A stretch of 64,000 bases of DNA, from the NCBI RefSeq assembly GCF_000931445.1, contig NZ_CP010849.1:6138001-6202000 (forward strand). Direction: 5' to 3'. The notes below the pieces were generated by a model. The model was not told the origin of the DNA. It ran no database searches and saw only the letters and a program-made list of their open reading frames with translations. The position numbers were made by a program, and so were the translations under genes. Source of the stretch: Streptomyces cyaneogriseus subsp. noncyanogenus (lineage in GTDB: Bacteria > Actinomycetota > Actinomycetes > Streptomycetales > Streptomycetaceae). The number at the start of each line of letters is the position of its first letter. Within the stretch, counting starts at the first letter, position 1. This document shows positions 24,583 through 33,013 of this stretch, one piece after another.

Positions 24583-27282
24583 ATGGCACGGCAGCGGACG
24601 TGGTGGCCCTGGGTGGTCGGGGCGGCCGGTGTCGTGGTGCTGGTCACGGTGGTGGCCCTGGTGGTGGGCGCGGGCGCCCAGGCGGCCGCGACCTCGTTGA
24701 GCGTGGTGATCTCGGCTGTCGCGGGTCTGCTGAGCTGGTCGTGGCACCGGTCGCGGCCCGCCGCGCCGGCCATCCGCGCGGAGCTGGACCAGGCCGCCGA
24801 GGCGCTCGCCGCGATGGTGCGCCGCCAGTGGACGGAGGAGGCCGCCGCGCAGGGCCTGCTGGACCCGCATCCGCTGGCCGTGCGCTGGCGCAGCGGCCAG
24901 GCCGAGGCCGGCGACCATGTGCGGATGGTCGGCCGCACCCTGTCCGGCCGCAGCGACGACATCCACGCCTTCGCCACGGCCTTCCGCGCCCTGCCGCGCC
25001 GACGGCTGGTCGTCCTCGGCGAACCCGGCGCGGGCAAGACCGCCCTGGCGATCCTGCTCGTGCGGGAACTCCTGCGCGCCCCGGAGCCCGGGGAGCCGGT
25101 CCCGGTGCTGCTGGACCTGGCGTCGTGGAATCCGCGCCGGGAGCCGCTGGCGCAGTGGACGGCACGCCGGATCCACGAGGACTACCCGGCGCTGCGCGAC
25201 CACGACACCTACGGCCGGGAGGCGGCCCGCAAACTGGTCGCCGAGGGGCGCGTCCTGCCCGTCCTGGACGGCCTGGACGAACTCCCCGCCGACCTGCGGC
25301 CCGGGGCGCTGGCGGCCGTCAACCACGCCATCGCCCTGCACGACCCGCTCGTCCTCACCTCCCGCCGGGCCGAGTACCACCGGCTGGTCGAAGAGACCGA
25401 CGTGATCACCGCCGCCGCCGTCGTCGTCGCGCAACCGGTGGAGGCGGCGGACGTGGTCGACTACCTGCGCAGCGCCGTCCCGCCCCGGCGCGCCGCGGCC
25501 TGGCAACCGGTTCTGGACGAGCTGACGGAGCGGCCGCGAGGCGCCCTCGCCCAGGCCCTGTCGGTGCCGCTGAACGTGTGGCTCGCCCGCACCGTGTACT
25601 CCTCCCCGGGCACCGACCCCGCCGACCTGACCCGACGGAAGGACGCCGAAGCCCTCCGCCACCACCTTCTCGACGCGCTGGTCCCCGCCGTCTTCACCGC
25701 CCGCCCGGCCGCCGCCGACCCCTCACTGCCCGACGTACGCCGCACCGCCGCCGCCCGCTGGCACCCCGACGACGCCCACACCGCCCTCGTCTTCCTCGCC
25801 ACCCACGTCCAACGCCAGCGCACCGACGGCATCGCCTGGTGGGACCTGCACCGCGCCCTGCGACCGGACCCGGCGGGCCCCCTGTCCGGACCGGTGGCCG
25901 GCGCCATGATCGGACTGGGCGCGGGGTGCATGGCGGGGGACTACTTCCACTGGGCGCTGTCGCCGCTCCCGCGGCTCGTGTGCTTCCTGGCCGTCACGCT
26001 CGCCACCGCGGCCGGGGCCGGCGTGGTGATCCGGCTCGCCCATGCCGGCGGTGACCCGGAGGGGCCCGGGCGGCCGGGGCGCGAACGGGGAGAAGGGCCG
26101 CGCCTCGCGGGCGAGGTCCTTCGCCGGGTGGGGATCGGCTGCGCCGTCGTGCTCGCGCTGGCCGTGGTGATGGGGGCGGTCGTCGAGTACTGGGCGGAGG
26201 CGGTGGAACGCGCGGACACGGACATCGAGGTGATCGTGCCGCCGTACACCGGGCTCAAAGCGGGTGCCGCCTGGGCCCTGTTCATGGTGGTGCCGGCCCT
26301 CGGCACACTGTGCGCGACGGCGCTGCGGCGGCGGGTCCGGCCGCGCCGGCACCCCACGGGCGACCTCGGCGCCCAGGTGCCGAGGATCCTGCTGTACGTC
26401 GTCCTCTTCTGGCTGGGTGCCCAGGCCGCCGGAGCCCTCCTGTACCTGCCGCTGCGGCAGGTGACCGGCGAGGCCCCCACCCGGATCGCGTTCCTCGCCC
26501 CGGCCGAGGACCTGGCCTTCGTCACCCGGCGCGCCGCCTTCCGCGCCTGTGTCCTCCTGCTGATCGCCGGTGTCCTGGCGGGACTCCGCCTGACCGGCGG
26601 TTCGTCCCGCCCCACCCGCCTGGACTTCCGCGCCCCGGTCCGCGTGTTCGCGGCGATGCTCCCCGCCTGTCTCGGCCGGGGGCTGCTGTTCGGCCTCGGT
26701 CTGGGCATCGCGCTGGCGTTCGTGGCGCCCTGGGGCCCCCTGGTCACCTGGTCGACGCGGCTCGTGGCGTCCGGCGGCTTCGGCGCCTTCCTCGGGATCC
26801 TGTTCGGCCTCGGACTGGCCGTGCTGCGCTGGGCGCGGGTCCCGGCCGACCTGGAGCAGGAAACGCCGCAGTCGACCTTGCGCGGTGAACGCACCGCGGC
26901 CGTCGCCCTGCTGGTGTTCGCGCTGGTGCCGCCCCTGGCCAAGTGGTTCATCGCGTTCCAGGGACACTTCGCGGGCAGTGCCGTCCAGCCCGTCGACGCC
27001 GTCGGCCGCTGGCTGGAGACCCTGGAGGCGAACGCGGCGATGGGACTCGCCGCCGGTCTCCTGGCCGTGTCGGGCACCGCCTACTTCGCCTACCGGGAGG
27101 CGGGCCTACGACTCGCCGCGGCCAGACGGCTGCCGAGCCGTCCCCTGGCGTTCCTGGAGGACGCCCGGCTGCTCAGCGTGCTCAGACGGGTCGGGCCCGT
27201 GTACCACTTCTGTCATGCCGAGTTCCAGGACCGCATCGTCAGCGGTGCCGGCGCGGCGGGCGGCGCGCCCCAACGGGCCTGA
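24583..27282 (+). CDS. Membrane-anchored NACHT-domain NTPase
   Basis: An 899-residue protein. An N-terminal pair of hydrophobic segments (about 4-45) precedes a cytoplasmic NACHT domain with Walker A GEPGAGKT (146-153) and Walker B VLPVLDGLDELP (Asp229 region). The following LTSRRAEY is the sensor segment. From about residue 440 to 850 there are many transmembrane helices. The protein ends with the NACHT-type VYHFCHAEFQDRIV box. Bacterial NACHT proteins include anti-phage and signalling STAND NTPases; polytopic C-termini are a frequent actinobacterial layout. Start is ATG 24583. Immune function is inference; no toxic effector domain is visible apart from the membrane part. Confidence 0.78.
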   Translation: MARQRTWWPWVVGAAGVVVLVTVVALVVGAGAQAAATSLSVVISAVAGLLSWSWHRSRPAAPAIRAELDQAAEALAAMVRRQWTEEAAAQGLLDPHPLAVRWRSGQAEAGDHVRMVGRTLSGRSDDIHAFATAFRALPRRRLVVLGEPGAGKTALAILLVRELLRAPEPGEPVPVLLDLASWNPRREPLAQWTARRIHEDYPALRDHDTYGREAARKLVAEGRVLPVLDGLDELPADLRPGALAAVNHAIALHDPLVLTSRRAEYHRLVEETDVITAAAVVVAQPVEAADVVDYLRSAVPPRRAAAWQPVLDELTERPRGALAQALSVPLNVWLARTVYSSPGTDPADLTRRKDAEALRHHLLDALVPAVFTARPAAADPSLPDVRRTAAARWHPDDAHTALVFLATHVQRQRTDGIAWWDLHRALRPDPAGPLSGPVAGAMIGLGAGCMAGDYFHWALSPLPRLVCFLAVTLATAAGAGVVIRLAHAGGDPEGPGRPGRERGEGPRLAGEVLRRVGIGCAVVLALAVVMGAVVEYWAEAVERADTDIEVIVPPYTGLKAGAAWALFMVVPALGTLCATALRRRVRPRRHPTGDLGAQVPRILLYVVLFWLGAQAAGALLYLPLRQVTGEAPTRIAFLAPAEDLAFVTRRAAFRACVLLLIAGVLAGLRLTGGSSRPTRLDFRAPVRVFAAMLPACLGRGLLFGLGLGIALAFVAPWGPLVTWSTRLVASGGFGAFLGILFGLGLAVLRWARVPADLEQETPQSTLRGERTAAVALLVFALVPPLAKWFIAFQGHFAGSAVQPVDAVGRWLETLEANAAMGLAAGLLAVSGTAYFAYREAGLRLAAARRLPSRPLAFLEDARLLSVLRRVGPVYHFCHAEFQDRIVSGAGAAGGAPQRA

Positions 27283-27287
27283 CCCCC

Positions 27288-27590
27288 TCATTCCGGGTCG
27301 GTCCGCCACAGGCGGTTCTCCGCGAGCCGCCGTTCGACCTCCGCCGGAGCGACCAACCGCATGTCCAGGGCGTCCTCGGTGGGCACCTCGATCAGCGTCC
27401 CCTCGGGCACCTCGAGGCAGGTGACCCCGCATCCCGCCACGCATATCCTCTTCGACTGCCAGTCGGAGTGCCGGGGCGCCCACTCGAGGATCTCCCGCAG
27501 GGACCATTCGCTGTCGTCCCTGGCCGGCAGGGTCACCGGAAGATCACACATCTTGATCGAGAAGCCGCTGTCACCCTGCTGGTCCGCCAT
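27288..27590 (-). CDS. Small hypothetical protein downstream of and convergent to the NACHT gene
   Basis: A 100-residue soluble protein. It is acidic, with a central RICVAGCGVTCLEVPEGTLIEV segment whose three cysteines are close together, and a C-terminal EVERRLAENRLW helix. ATG 27590 has a strong GAGGAGG box, which argues that the gene is real. The stop is five bases from the NACHT stop on the opposite strand. I do not recognise the family. The mix of strands and a short helix resembles small regulatory or partner proteins, but no function can be assigned. Confidence 0.6.
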   Translation of the reverse strand: MADQQGDSGFSIKMCDLPVTLPARDDSEWSLREILEWAPRHSDWQSKRICVAGCGVTCLEVPEGTLIEVPTEDALDMRLVAPAEVERRLAENRLWRTDPE

Positions 27591-27997
27591 GGCCCATCCT
27601 CCTCGTCGACCGGTTCCCGCCCGCACAGGCGGATCTCCGGCCAACGTAGGACCACCCCCGCGCCCCGGCCACCGGAGAGCAACACGGCGTCACCGCAACG
27701 GCTCCCGCCGGGCGGCGGCCTGTTCGCGGGGTTCGGCGTGCAGACACATCCACGACGGCCGTGGCGGGCCAGGGCCTCACTGCGGCGGAGCATGGGCCGT
27801 CCCGCAGAACCGGTCCCGGTCACGCGGGCAACATGGAGCCGTCGGCCGTGGGTGGGTGACCTCAAGGGCCTGAGGGGTGTGATTTCACGGGCCCGCACGA
27901 GACGGCGCTACTTGTCGAGGTCGTACAGCGGTCGGCGAAGAGCCGTCGGGGTCAGTGGCGTGGTAGACCCCGGAGGCCACGATGGCACTGCCCGTTA
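27591..27997. other. 407-bp stretch without a supported gene, up to the first IS copy
   Basis: GC-rich sequence with no start/ribosome-site pair that I trust. The last 150 bases look like mosaic debris at the border of the mobile region. It ends in the TTA (27995-27997) next to the IS end. Confidence 0.5.
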
Positions 27998-28513
27998 GAC
28001 CGTGTCCTACGTGGTGAGGCGGACGAGTCGCTTGTAGCAGCAGAGGGCGGCGGCAAGACCGAGGAAGCCCAAGTGTTGCGGGGATCGCGTTCGTAGCGGG
28101 GGCTGAGGCGGCGGTAGCCGGACAGCCAGGACATCGTCCGCTCGATGACCCATCGACGGCGCCCCAATCTCTCGCTGGACTCGATGCCTTTGCGGGCGAT
28201 CCGTATGCCGATCCGCTTGCCTCGCAGCCATCTGCGCAGGTCGGCCCGGTCGTAGGCTTTGTCGGCGTGGAGGCGCTGGGGCTTGAAGTGGCGACCGCGG
28301 TGGGGGTCGTGTCTCGTTTGGACCGGCCACCATCGGCTTCAGTCCTTCGCTGTCGTGGACGTTGCCGGCGGAGACGCCGACAAGGAGGGGCAGGCCGTTC
28401 GCGTCCGACAGGATGTGCATCTTGGAACCCGGCTTGCCCCGGTCCACGGGGCTCGGACCTGTTTGTTCGCCCCTTTTTTGGCCCTGACGTGGCGGTGTCG
28501 AGGATGACCCGGG
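27998..28513 (-). mobile_element. IS5-family (IS427-like) element, partial copy A
   Basis: The intact outer end at 27998 begins GACCGTGTCCTACG, preceded by TTA. It continues as the reverse complement of the 3' three-fifths of the full copy at 30973-31834. Homology stops at about 28513, so the 5' part of the transposase and the other end are missing. The encoded C-terminal fragment carries the same frame breaks as the other copies, plus a one-base loss near 28492. It abuts a truncated host gene. Confidence 0.8.
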
Positions 28514-28722
28514 ACCCGAACGGCGGCTGCGGCCTCCTGCTCGTTCATCAACGTATCCCCGTACGGATCGACGGCAGTGAGCCGCCCGGGTACGCCGAGG
28601 AGCTGAAGCGAGCCGAGCGCATCGGCTAGGGCGTCGCCATGCCCGTAGGAGGTCTGCAAGAGCGTCGCGCGCCAGTTCCTGCGCGCTGGCCATGATGAGT
28701 GCAGCTCCAGATCAATCCCCAT
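28514..28722 (-). pseudogene. 5' fragment of an unrecognised gene, cut by IS copy A
   Basis: From ATG 28722 the frame reads MGIDLELHSSWPARR and goes on through LGSLQLLGVPGRLTAVDPYG to DTLMNEQEAAAAVR, where it runs into the IS. The composition is that of a genuine small soluble protein, about 70 residues of which remain. I do not recognise the family. The loss of its 3' part at the IS border shows that this locus was rearranged by the element. Confidence 0.55.
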
Positions 28723-28880
28723 GCTCCATGGTGCAGGTGCCGAGCTGCTGCGCAGCCAAAACTGATCACGGACGGCCGTGTCCTGCGGCCGCCCACTCGA
28801 TCACCGCTTTGAACTTCGGCGCAGTTGTCGCCAATTGTCAGCGCTGGTCACCACCGAGCGCCCTTCCACCGTCCTAGACG

Positions 28881-29743
28881 GTGTCCCGTAAATGCTCGGG
28901 AGCCTGTTGTCTGACCTGCTCGTTTTCCTGTCATCCGGTGAGGGTGAGGTTGTGCAGGCGTGTGATGCCGAGCATGGCGTGGTGGACGCCTTCGCTCTAA
29001 GGCGGCAGTCGCGCAGGATTTTCCAGCTCTTCATGCGGGCGAAGGCGTGCTCGACGCGGGCACGGACGCGGCGTGGGAGGCATTGTGCTCCTCCTTCCAG
29101 GCCGGCAGGTCCTCGTCCTTGTGCCGGCGGTAGTGCGGGATGGCCAGGCCGGTGCCCCGGTAGCCACCGTCGGCGATCACCGCGGGGGTGGTACCGACGG
29201 CAGCCTTCGCGCCGGACTCCTCCCAGGCCCGGCAGTCGTTGCGGTTGCCGGGCACCGGCTTGCCGACGGCGACGATCAGGCGGGTGTCGGCGTCGATGAG
29301 GACCTGGTGGTTGGTGGAGTAACGGTAGTCCTTGCTGGAGGCGGCCACGGTCCGGTCACAGGTGGGGACCAGCGTGCCGTCGACGATGAGCACGGTGTCC
29401 TTGCGGAACCGCCTCCGGGGCTGAAGGGCGAGAGCCGGCCCGAAGTGGTCGACGATCCGGTCGGCCGCCGACTTCGAGACGCCGAACAGCGGGGCGATTG
29501 GCGCAGGGTGAGGTTGGTGCGCCAGTACGCGGCAACCAGCAGCACCCGGTCCTCCAGCGGCAACGACCACGGCCGGCCCCTGCGGACCGGATCGGCTCCC
29601 TCGCGCCGCAACGCGGTGATCAGCTTGCTGAACTGCCGAGGACTCAGCCCCGGTGAACGGGCGTATCCACGAAGGCTCTGACGCCGTGATCACACCGGCC
29701 ACGGCAAGATCATCTCACCTCTGACCAGCAGTTACGGGACAAC
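28881..29743 (-). mobile_element. Degenerate IS with DDE_4-type (IS5-like) transposase
   Basis: The ends carry an imperfect inverted repeat (GGTGTCCCGTAAATGCTC at the left, GGTTGTCCCGTAACTGCTGG as reverse complement at the right). About 860 bp lie between them, normal for this class. No clear target duplication is visible. The element is unrelated to copies A-C at sequence level. Its single transposase gene is broken by at least three indels, so it could not move by itself unless some of these are read errors. Confidence 0.75.
28915..29680 (-). pseudogene. Frameshifted DDE_Tnp_4 transposase
   Basis: Conserved blocks appear in order but in different frames. A helix-turn-helix block reads WSLPLEDRVLLVAAYWRTNL. 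Then comes APLFGVSKSAADRIVDHFGP and the catalytic region with LIVDGTLVPTC, STNHQVLIDADTRLIV and IADGGYRGTGL. The tail has HAFARMKSW and HAMLGITRLHNLTL. Breaks lie near 29500, near 29070 and near 28990. Asp and Glu residues of the DDE set are present in the blocks, so the lesions are recent, or sequencing errors. With frames restored it would be a normal-length transposase. Confidence 0.72.
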
Positions 29744-29969
29744 CTCTGGGACGGCCCGGGAGGGTGCTTGCGAATCGCAACGATCCTGCCTTGTAAGGCT
29801 CGATGTGATCGCCAGTGAGGATGCGTAGCATGCGAATGCTTGGTTCAGTTGATGTGCCAGCGCTGTAAATGACCCTGCGGCTGGACTCAAAGCTGGGATA
29901 TGATGGCCTGTTCTGGCCATCCATGGGACGCCCACTGAATGGTCATTCTTCACTTCCTTAGGGGGGCGC

Positions 29970-30827
29970 ATGAGCTTGATTTTGACCTTTGGTGACGACT
30001 TTCCGTTGACCTATTTTGTTCCATCCCTCATGGCTAGTGGCGTAACCCCCGATGGCGAGACGGTGTCAGCGCAGGAATACCTCGCCTACGCGAAAGAAGA
30101 CCTTAAGGGCGAGGATAATCGGGCACTTATCAACGCTTTCGGTAATGCCAAGAGAAGTATTCACAAGCTAGTGGATGACTTGATTTTTCAGTACGGACTG
30201 AGCGGCTACTCTCGGCGATCTTCTTTTCCTCAGAAGCTGCAGCTACTGTCCGGTCTGGAGATTGTTTCACCATTCGTTCTCTCTGCTCTAAATGTTGACC
30301 GGAACGCAGTAGAGCACGACTACGTTGCACCCTCCCTCAAGAGGACGCGCGAAGCTGTAGATGTTGCCGAGCTGCTCCTAATGGCTATGTCAGGTTTTCA
30401 ACTTGGCGTGCCGTATGAGGGCTTCTGCTGCTGGAGAAAGGATCGAAGGCATGTTCTCCTGCGGCTCAACCCATGGGAAAACACTCTTACTCTGCACAAG
30501 TATGTCCGTCCTGATGGGGTACGCTTTCGTACGATTGCTGGAGTGCGTTGTTATTGGCAGCAGGTTAGAGATGCCGCGTACCGATACTACCTAGAGGTCT
30601 CCGACACCCCATGGAAGTCGATTTCGATTACTAAGCAAGAGAAACCCGTCTGGGAGCCGATCATCCGAGAATTTGTCCAGATACAGAAGGCTAATAGGTT
30701 CGATGTACCGTTCGTTAGTATGGCGCTCGATGAGCGATTCTTCGACATATTCAAGGGGGGGCCATCGGAGGGTCGAAGTGTATCTCAGCTGGCCAAGGCA
30801 CAAGGCTTTGAAAAGCCCAACGTCTAG
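29970..30827 (+). CDS. Unrecognised foreign protein with HEPN-like motif
   Basis: A 285-residue protein, intact between two IS elements. Base composition is far lower in GC than the neighbours, with A/T-ending codons, so it was recently acquired. ATG 29970 follows AGGGGGG. The first 120 residues are helical (EYLAYAKEDLKGEDNRALIN, AKRSIHKLVDDLIFQYG). They end in LNVDRNAVEHDY, where Arg111-Asn-x-x-x-His116 fits the RX4-6H motif of HEPN ribonucleases. The second half is mixed, rich in Trp, Tyr and Arg (FCCWRKDRRHVLLRLNPWEN), and of unknown type. A defence or toxin role is inferred from the motif and setting; no antitoxin gene is adjacent. Confidence 0.6.
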   Translation: MSLILTFGDDFPLTYFVPSLMASGVTPDGETVSAQEYLAYAKEDLKGEDNRALINAFGNAKRSIHKLVDDLIFQYGLSGYSRRSSFPQKLQLLSGLEIVSPFVLSALNVDRNAVEHDYVAPSLKRTREAVDVAELLLMAMSGFQLGVPYEGFCCWRKDRRHVLLRLNPWENTLTLHKYVRPDGVRFRTIAGVRCYWQQVRDAAYRYYLEVSDTPWKSISITKQEKPVWEPIIREFVQIQKANRFDVPFVSMALDERFFDIFKGGPSEGRSVSQLAKAQGFEKPNV

Positions 30828-30972
30828 AGCTAGCGCTGAGCGTAAGAGGTCGGTGGAGCGGCTTTGGGCTGGAGTTGCTTTGGGGCGAGTGATCTTGGCC
30901 CCGTAAGCTTCCGGCGAGTCGGGCAGTCTGTGGACCTGCCCGTTGAAGCACGACGTTGGGGCCAAGATCTTA

Positions 30973-31834
30973 GACCGTGTCCTACGTGGTGAGGCGGACG
31001 TTGGCTCGGTATGGGGCGGGGAACGTGGAGCTGGATCGTGCCGGACGGCTTGTGGGAGATCGCCAAGCCGCTGATTCCGGAGCAACGGACGCGGCCACAG
31101 GGCGGGGGAACGCAGAACGCGCCTGATGAGACGGTGTTCGCGGCCATCATCTACGTGCTGGTCAGCGGGTGCGCCTGGCGGTCGCTGCCGCCCTGCTTCG
31201 GGGTATCGAAGTCGACCGTCCACCGCCGGTTCCTGATCTGGTCGAGGGCGGGCGTATGGGGCCGGCTCCACGAAGCCGTGCTGCACCGCCTGGACGACGC
31301 CGGGCTCCTGGACGTCTCCCGGGTCATTCTCGACACCGCCCACGTCAGGGCCAAAAAAGGGGCGAACAAACAGGTCCGAGCCCCGTGGACCGGGGCAAGC
31401 CGGGTTCCAAGATGCACATCCTGTCGGACGCGAACGGCCTGCCCCTCCTTGTCGGCGTCTCCGCCGGCAACGTCCACGACAGCGAAGGACTGAAGCCGAT
31501 GGTGGCCGGTCCAAACGAGACACGACCCCCACCGCGGTCGCCACTTCAAGCCCCAGCGCCTCCACGCCGACAAAGCCTACGACCGGGCCGACCTGCGCAG
31601 ATGGCTGCGAGGCAAGCGGATCGGCATACGGATCGCCCGCAAAGGCATCGAGTCCAGCGAGAGATTGGGGCGCCGTCGATGGGTCATCGAGCGGACGATG
31701 TCCTGGCTGTCCGGCTACCGCCGCCTCAGCCCCCGCTACGAACGCGATCCCCGCAACACTTGGGCTTCCTCGGTCTCGCCGCCGCCCTCTGCTGCTACAA
31801 GCGACTCGTCCGCCTCACCACGTAGGACACGGTC
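30973..31834 (+). mobile_element. IS5-family (IS427-like) element, full-length copy B
   Basis: 862 bp bounded by near-perfect terminal inverted repeats of about 28 bp starting GACCGTGTCCTACG, and flanked by a TTA target duplication (30970-30972 and 31835-31837). This end sequence, 3-bp duplication and split transposase match the IS427 group. Internal frame breaks beyond the expected slippage site suggest it depends on a transposase supplied in trans. The right-hand part is included in a 704-bp tandem duplication. Confidence 0.88.
31011..31834 (+). pseudogene. IS427-type transposase (orfA/orfB), broken
   Basis: The 5' part reads LWEIAKPLIPEQRTRPQGGG, FAAIIYVLVSGCAWRSLPP and FGVSKSTVHRRFLIWSRAG, the typical DUF4096 orfA product. 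At an A6G4 run (31352-31361) a -1 shift gives GPSPVDRGKPGSKMHILSDA, the start of orfB, as programmed in this group. Later, near 31512, one base is missing before RHDPHRGRHFKPQRLHADKA, and near 31760 another shift precedes LGFLGLAAALCCYKRLV. The first shift is likely programmed and the other two are lesions. The DDE residues lie in the conserved blocks on either side. Confidence 0.75.
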
Positions 31835-32043
31835 TTAGGTCCACGGTGCCGACTTCGCGGTCATCGCGGCCAACGGACGGGCACCGCACTCACCGTGAAC
31901 TTCGCCAAGAAGCAGTGCCTTCACGTGATTGACCACCCTCGAAGTGTGGGCGATCACGCCCCCTGTGGTAACTGCTCCGGCTTCCGACGCATCCGCTTCC
32001 ACAAGATCCGGCATTCGACTGCCAGCCTGTTCCTGTAACAAGG
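31340..32043. repeat. 704-bp perfect tandem duplication, unit 1
   Basis: The unit starts inside IS copy B and ends inside the integrase remnant, just after its TAA. It is repeated without any difference that I can find at 32044-32747. It carries the 3' part of the IS, one end with its TTA, and 200 bp of integrase sequence. Confidence 0.88.
31838..32043 (+). pseudogene. Integrase remnant, duplicated short copy
   Basis: This is the same integrase sequence as at 32542, but cut at the duplication joint after the FHKIRHSTASLFL block and its TAA. It contains the His-x-x-Arg box of tyrosine recombinases and nothing downstream. Confidence 0.6.
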
Positions 32044-32538
32044 CCACGTCAGGGCCAAAAAAGGGGCGAACAAACAGGTCCGAGCCCCGTGGACCGGGGC
32101 AAGCCGGGTTCCAAGATGCACATCCTGTCGGACGCGAACGGCCTGCCCCTCCTTGTCGGCGTCTCCGCCGGCAACGTCCACGACAGCGAAGGACTGAAGC
32201 CGATGGTGGCCGGTCCAAACGAGACACGACCCCCACCGCGGTCGCCACTTCAAGCCCCAGCGCCTCCACGCCGACAAAGCCTACGACCGGGCCGACCTGC
32301 GCAGATGGCTGCGAGGCAAGCGGATCGGCATACGGATCGCCCGCAAAGGCATCGAGTCCAGCGAGAGATTGGGGCGCCGTCGATGGGTCATCGAGCGGAC
32401 GATGTCCTGGCTGTCCGGCTACCGCCGCCTCAGCCCCCGCTACGAACGCGATCCCCGCAACACTTGGGCTTCCTCGGTCTCGCCGCCGCCCTCTGCTGCT
32501 ACAAGCGACTCGTCCGCCTCACCACGTAGGACACGGTC
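32044..32538 (+). mobile_element. IS5-family (IS427-like) element, partial copy C
   Basis: Identical to the 3' part of copy B, starting mid-gene at the tandem-duplication joint and ending in the same terminal repeat and TTA. It did not arise by transposition: its left border is the duplication joint, not an IS end. Confidence 0.85.
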
Positions 32539-32747
32539 TTAGGTCCACGGTGCCGACTTCGCGGTCATCGCGGCCAACGGACGGGCACCGCACTCACCGT
32601 GAACTTCGCCAAGAAGCAGTGCCTTCACGTGATTGACCACCCTCGAAGTGTGGGCGATCACGCCCCCTGTGGTAACTGCTCCGGCTTCCGACGCATCCGC
32701 TTCCACAAGATCCGGCATTCGACTGCCAGCCTGTTCCTGTAACAAGG
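32044..32747. repeat. 704-bp perfect tandem duplication, unit 2
   Basis: Second copy of 31340-32043. Only a single C is shared at the joint, so homologous recombination between long repeats does not explain it. Replication slippage or an assembly error would. Confidence 0.88.
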
Positions 32748-32925
32748 CGTCCATCTCGTCGTCTTCAGAGAGCTGTTGGACCACGCCCACATCGGCGTCA
32801 TCGTTGGCGTCTACGCCCACCTGAGATTGCGCCCCCAACGTCATGCCGTCGTCGCCCTCGGCAATTCCCTCAGCTCGACCGTCGGTGGCCATGACGTCCC
32901 ATCGACCGGCGTCGTCGTCTGCTGA
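32542..32925 (+). pseudogene. C-terminal remnant of a tyrosine recombinase (integrase)
   Basis: The frame reads RIRFHKIRHSTASLFL, an in-frame TAA, then QGVHLVVFRELLDHAHIGV, VGVYAHLRLRPQRHAVVALG and STGVVVC before TGA 32923-32925. The HxxR box, the GH-like DHAHIGV and the Tyr of GVYAHLR are the catalytic-domain marks of actinobacterial integrases. The N-terminal two thirds are absent or unreadable because the IS lies there. This is the footprint of a lost integrative element. Confidence 0.72.
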
Positions 32926-32944
32926 CGGTGCCGTCAGACGTCCG

Positions 32945-32979
32945 AAAAGGCCCTGCTGGGTATCCCAGCAGGGCCTTTT
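32945..32979. terminator. Strong intrinsic terminator
   Basis: A perfect 16-bp stem (32945-32960 with 32964-32979) with a 3-base loop and flanking A4/T4 runs, so it can act on both strands. It lies between the integrase remnant and the convergent immunity gene. Confidence 0.9.
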
Positions 32980-33013
32980 CAGGTTTTCATCTCACTCCTC
33001 GAAAGGGAGCCTC

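Noticed and set aside
22380..25037. 885-residue minus-strand frame over the TIGR04222/DUF692/NACHT border
   Set aside because: Shadow of DUF692 in another frame and antisense to the NACHT gene.
27533..27898. 121-residue minus-strand frame before IS copy A
   Set aside because: No usable ribosome site, Arg/Gly/Pro-rich shadow-like composition, and it overlaps the well-started 100-residue gene.
31352..31361. The A6G4 frame change in IS copy B as a damaging mutation
   Set aside because: IS427-group elements normally express orfAB by slippage at such a run, so this shift alone does not inactivate the element.
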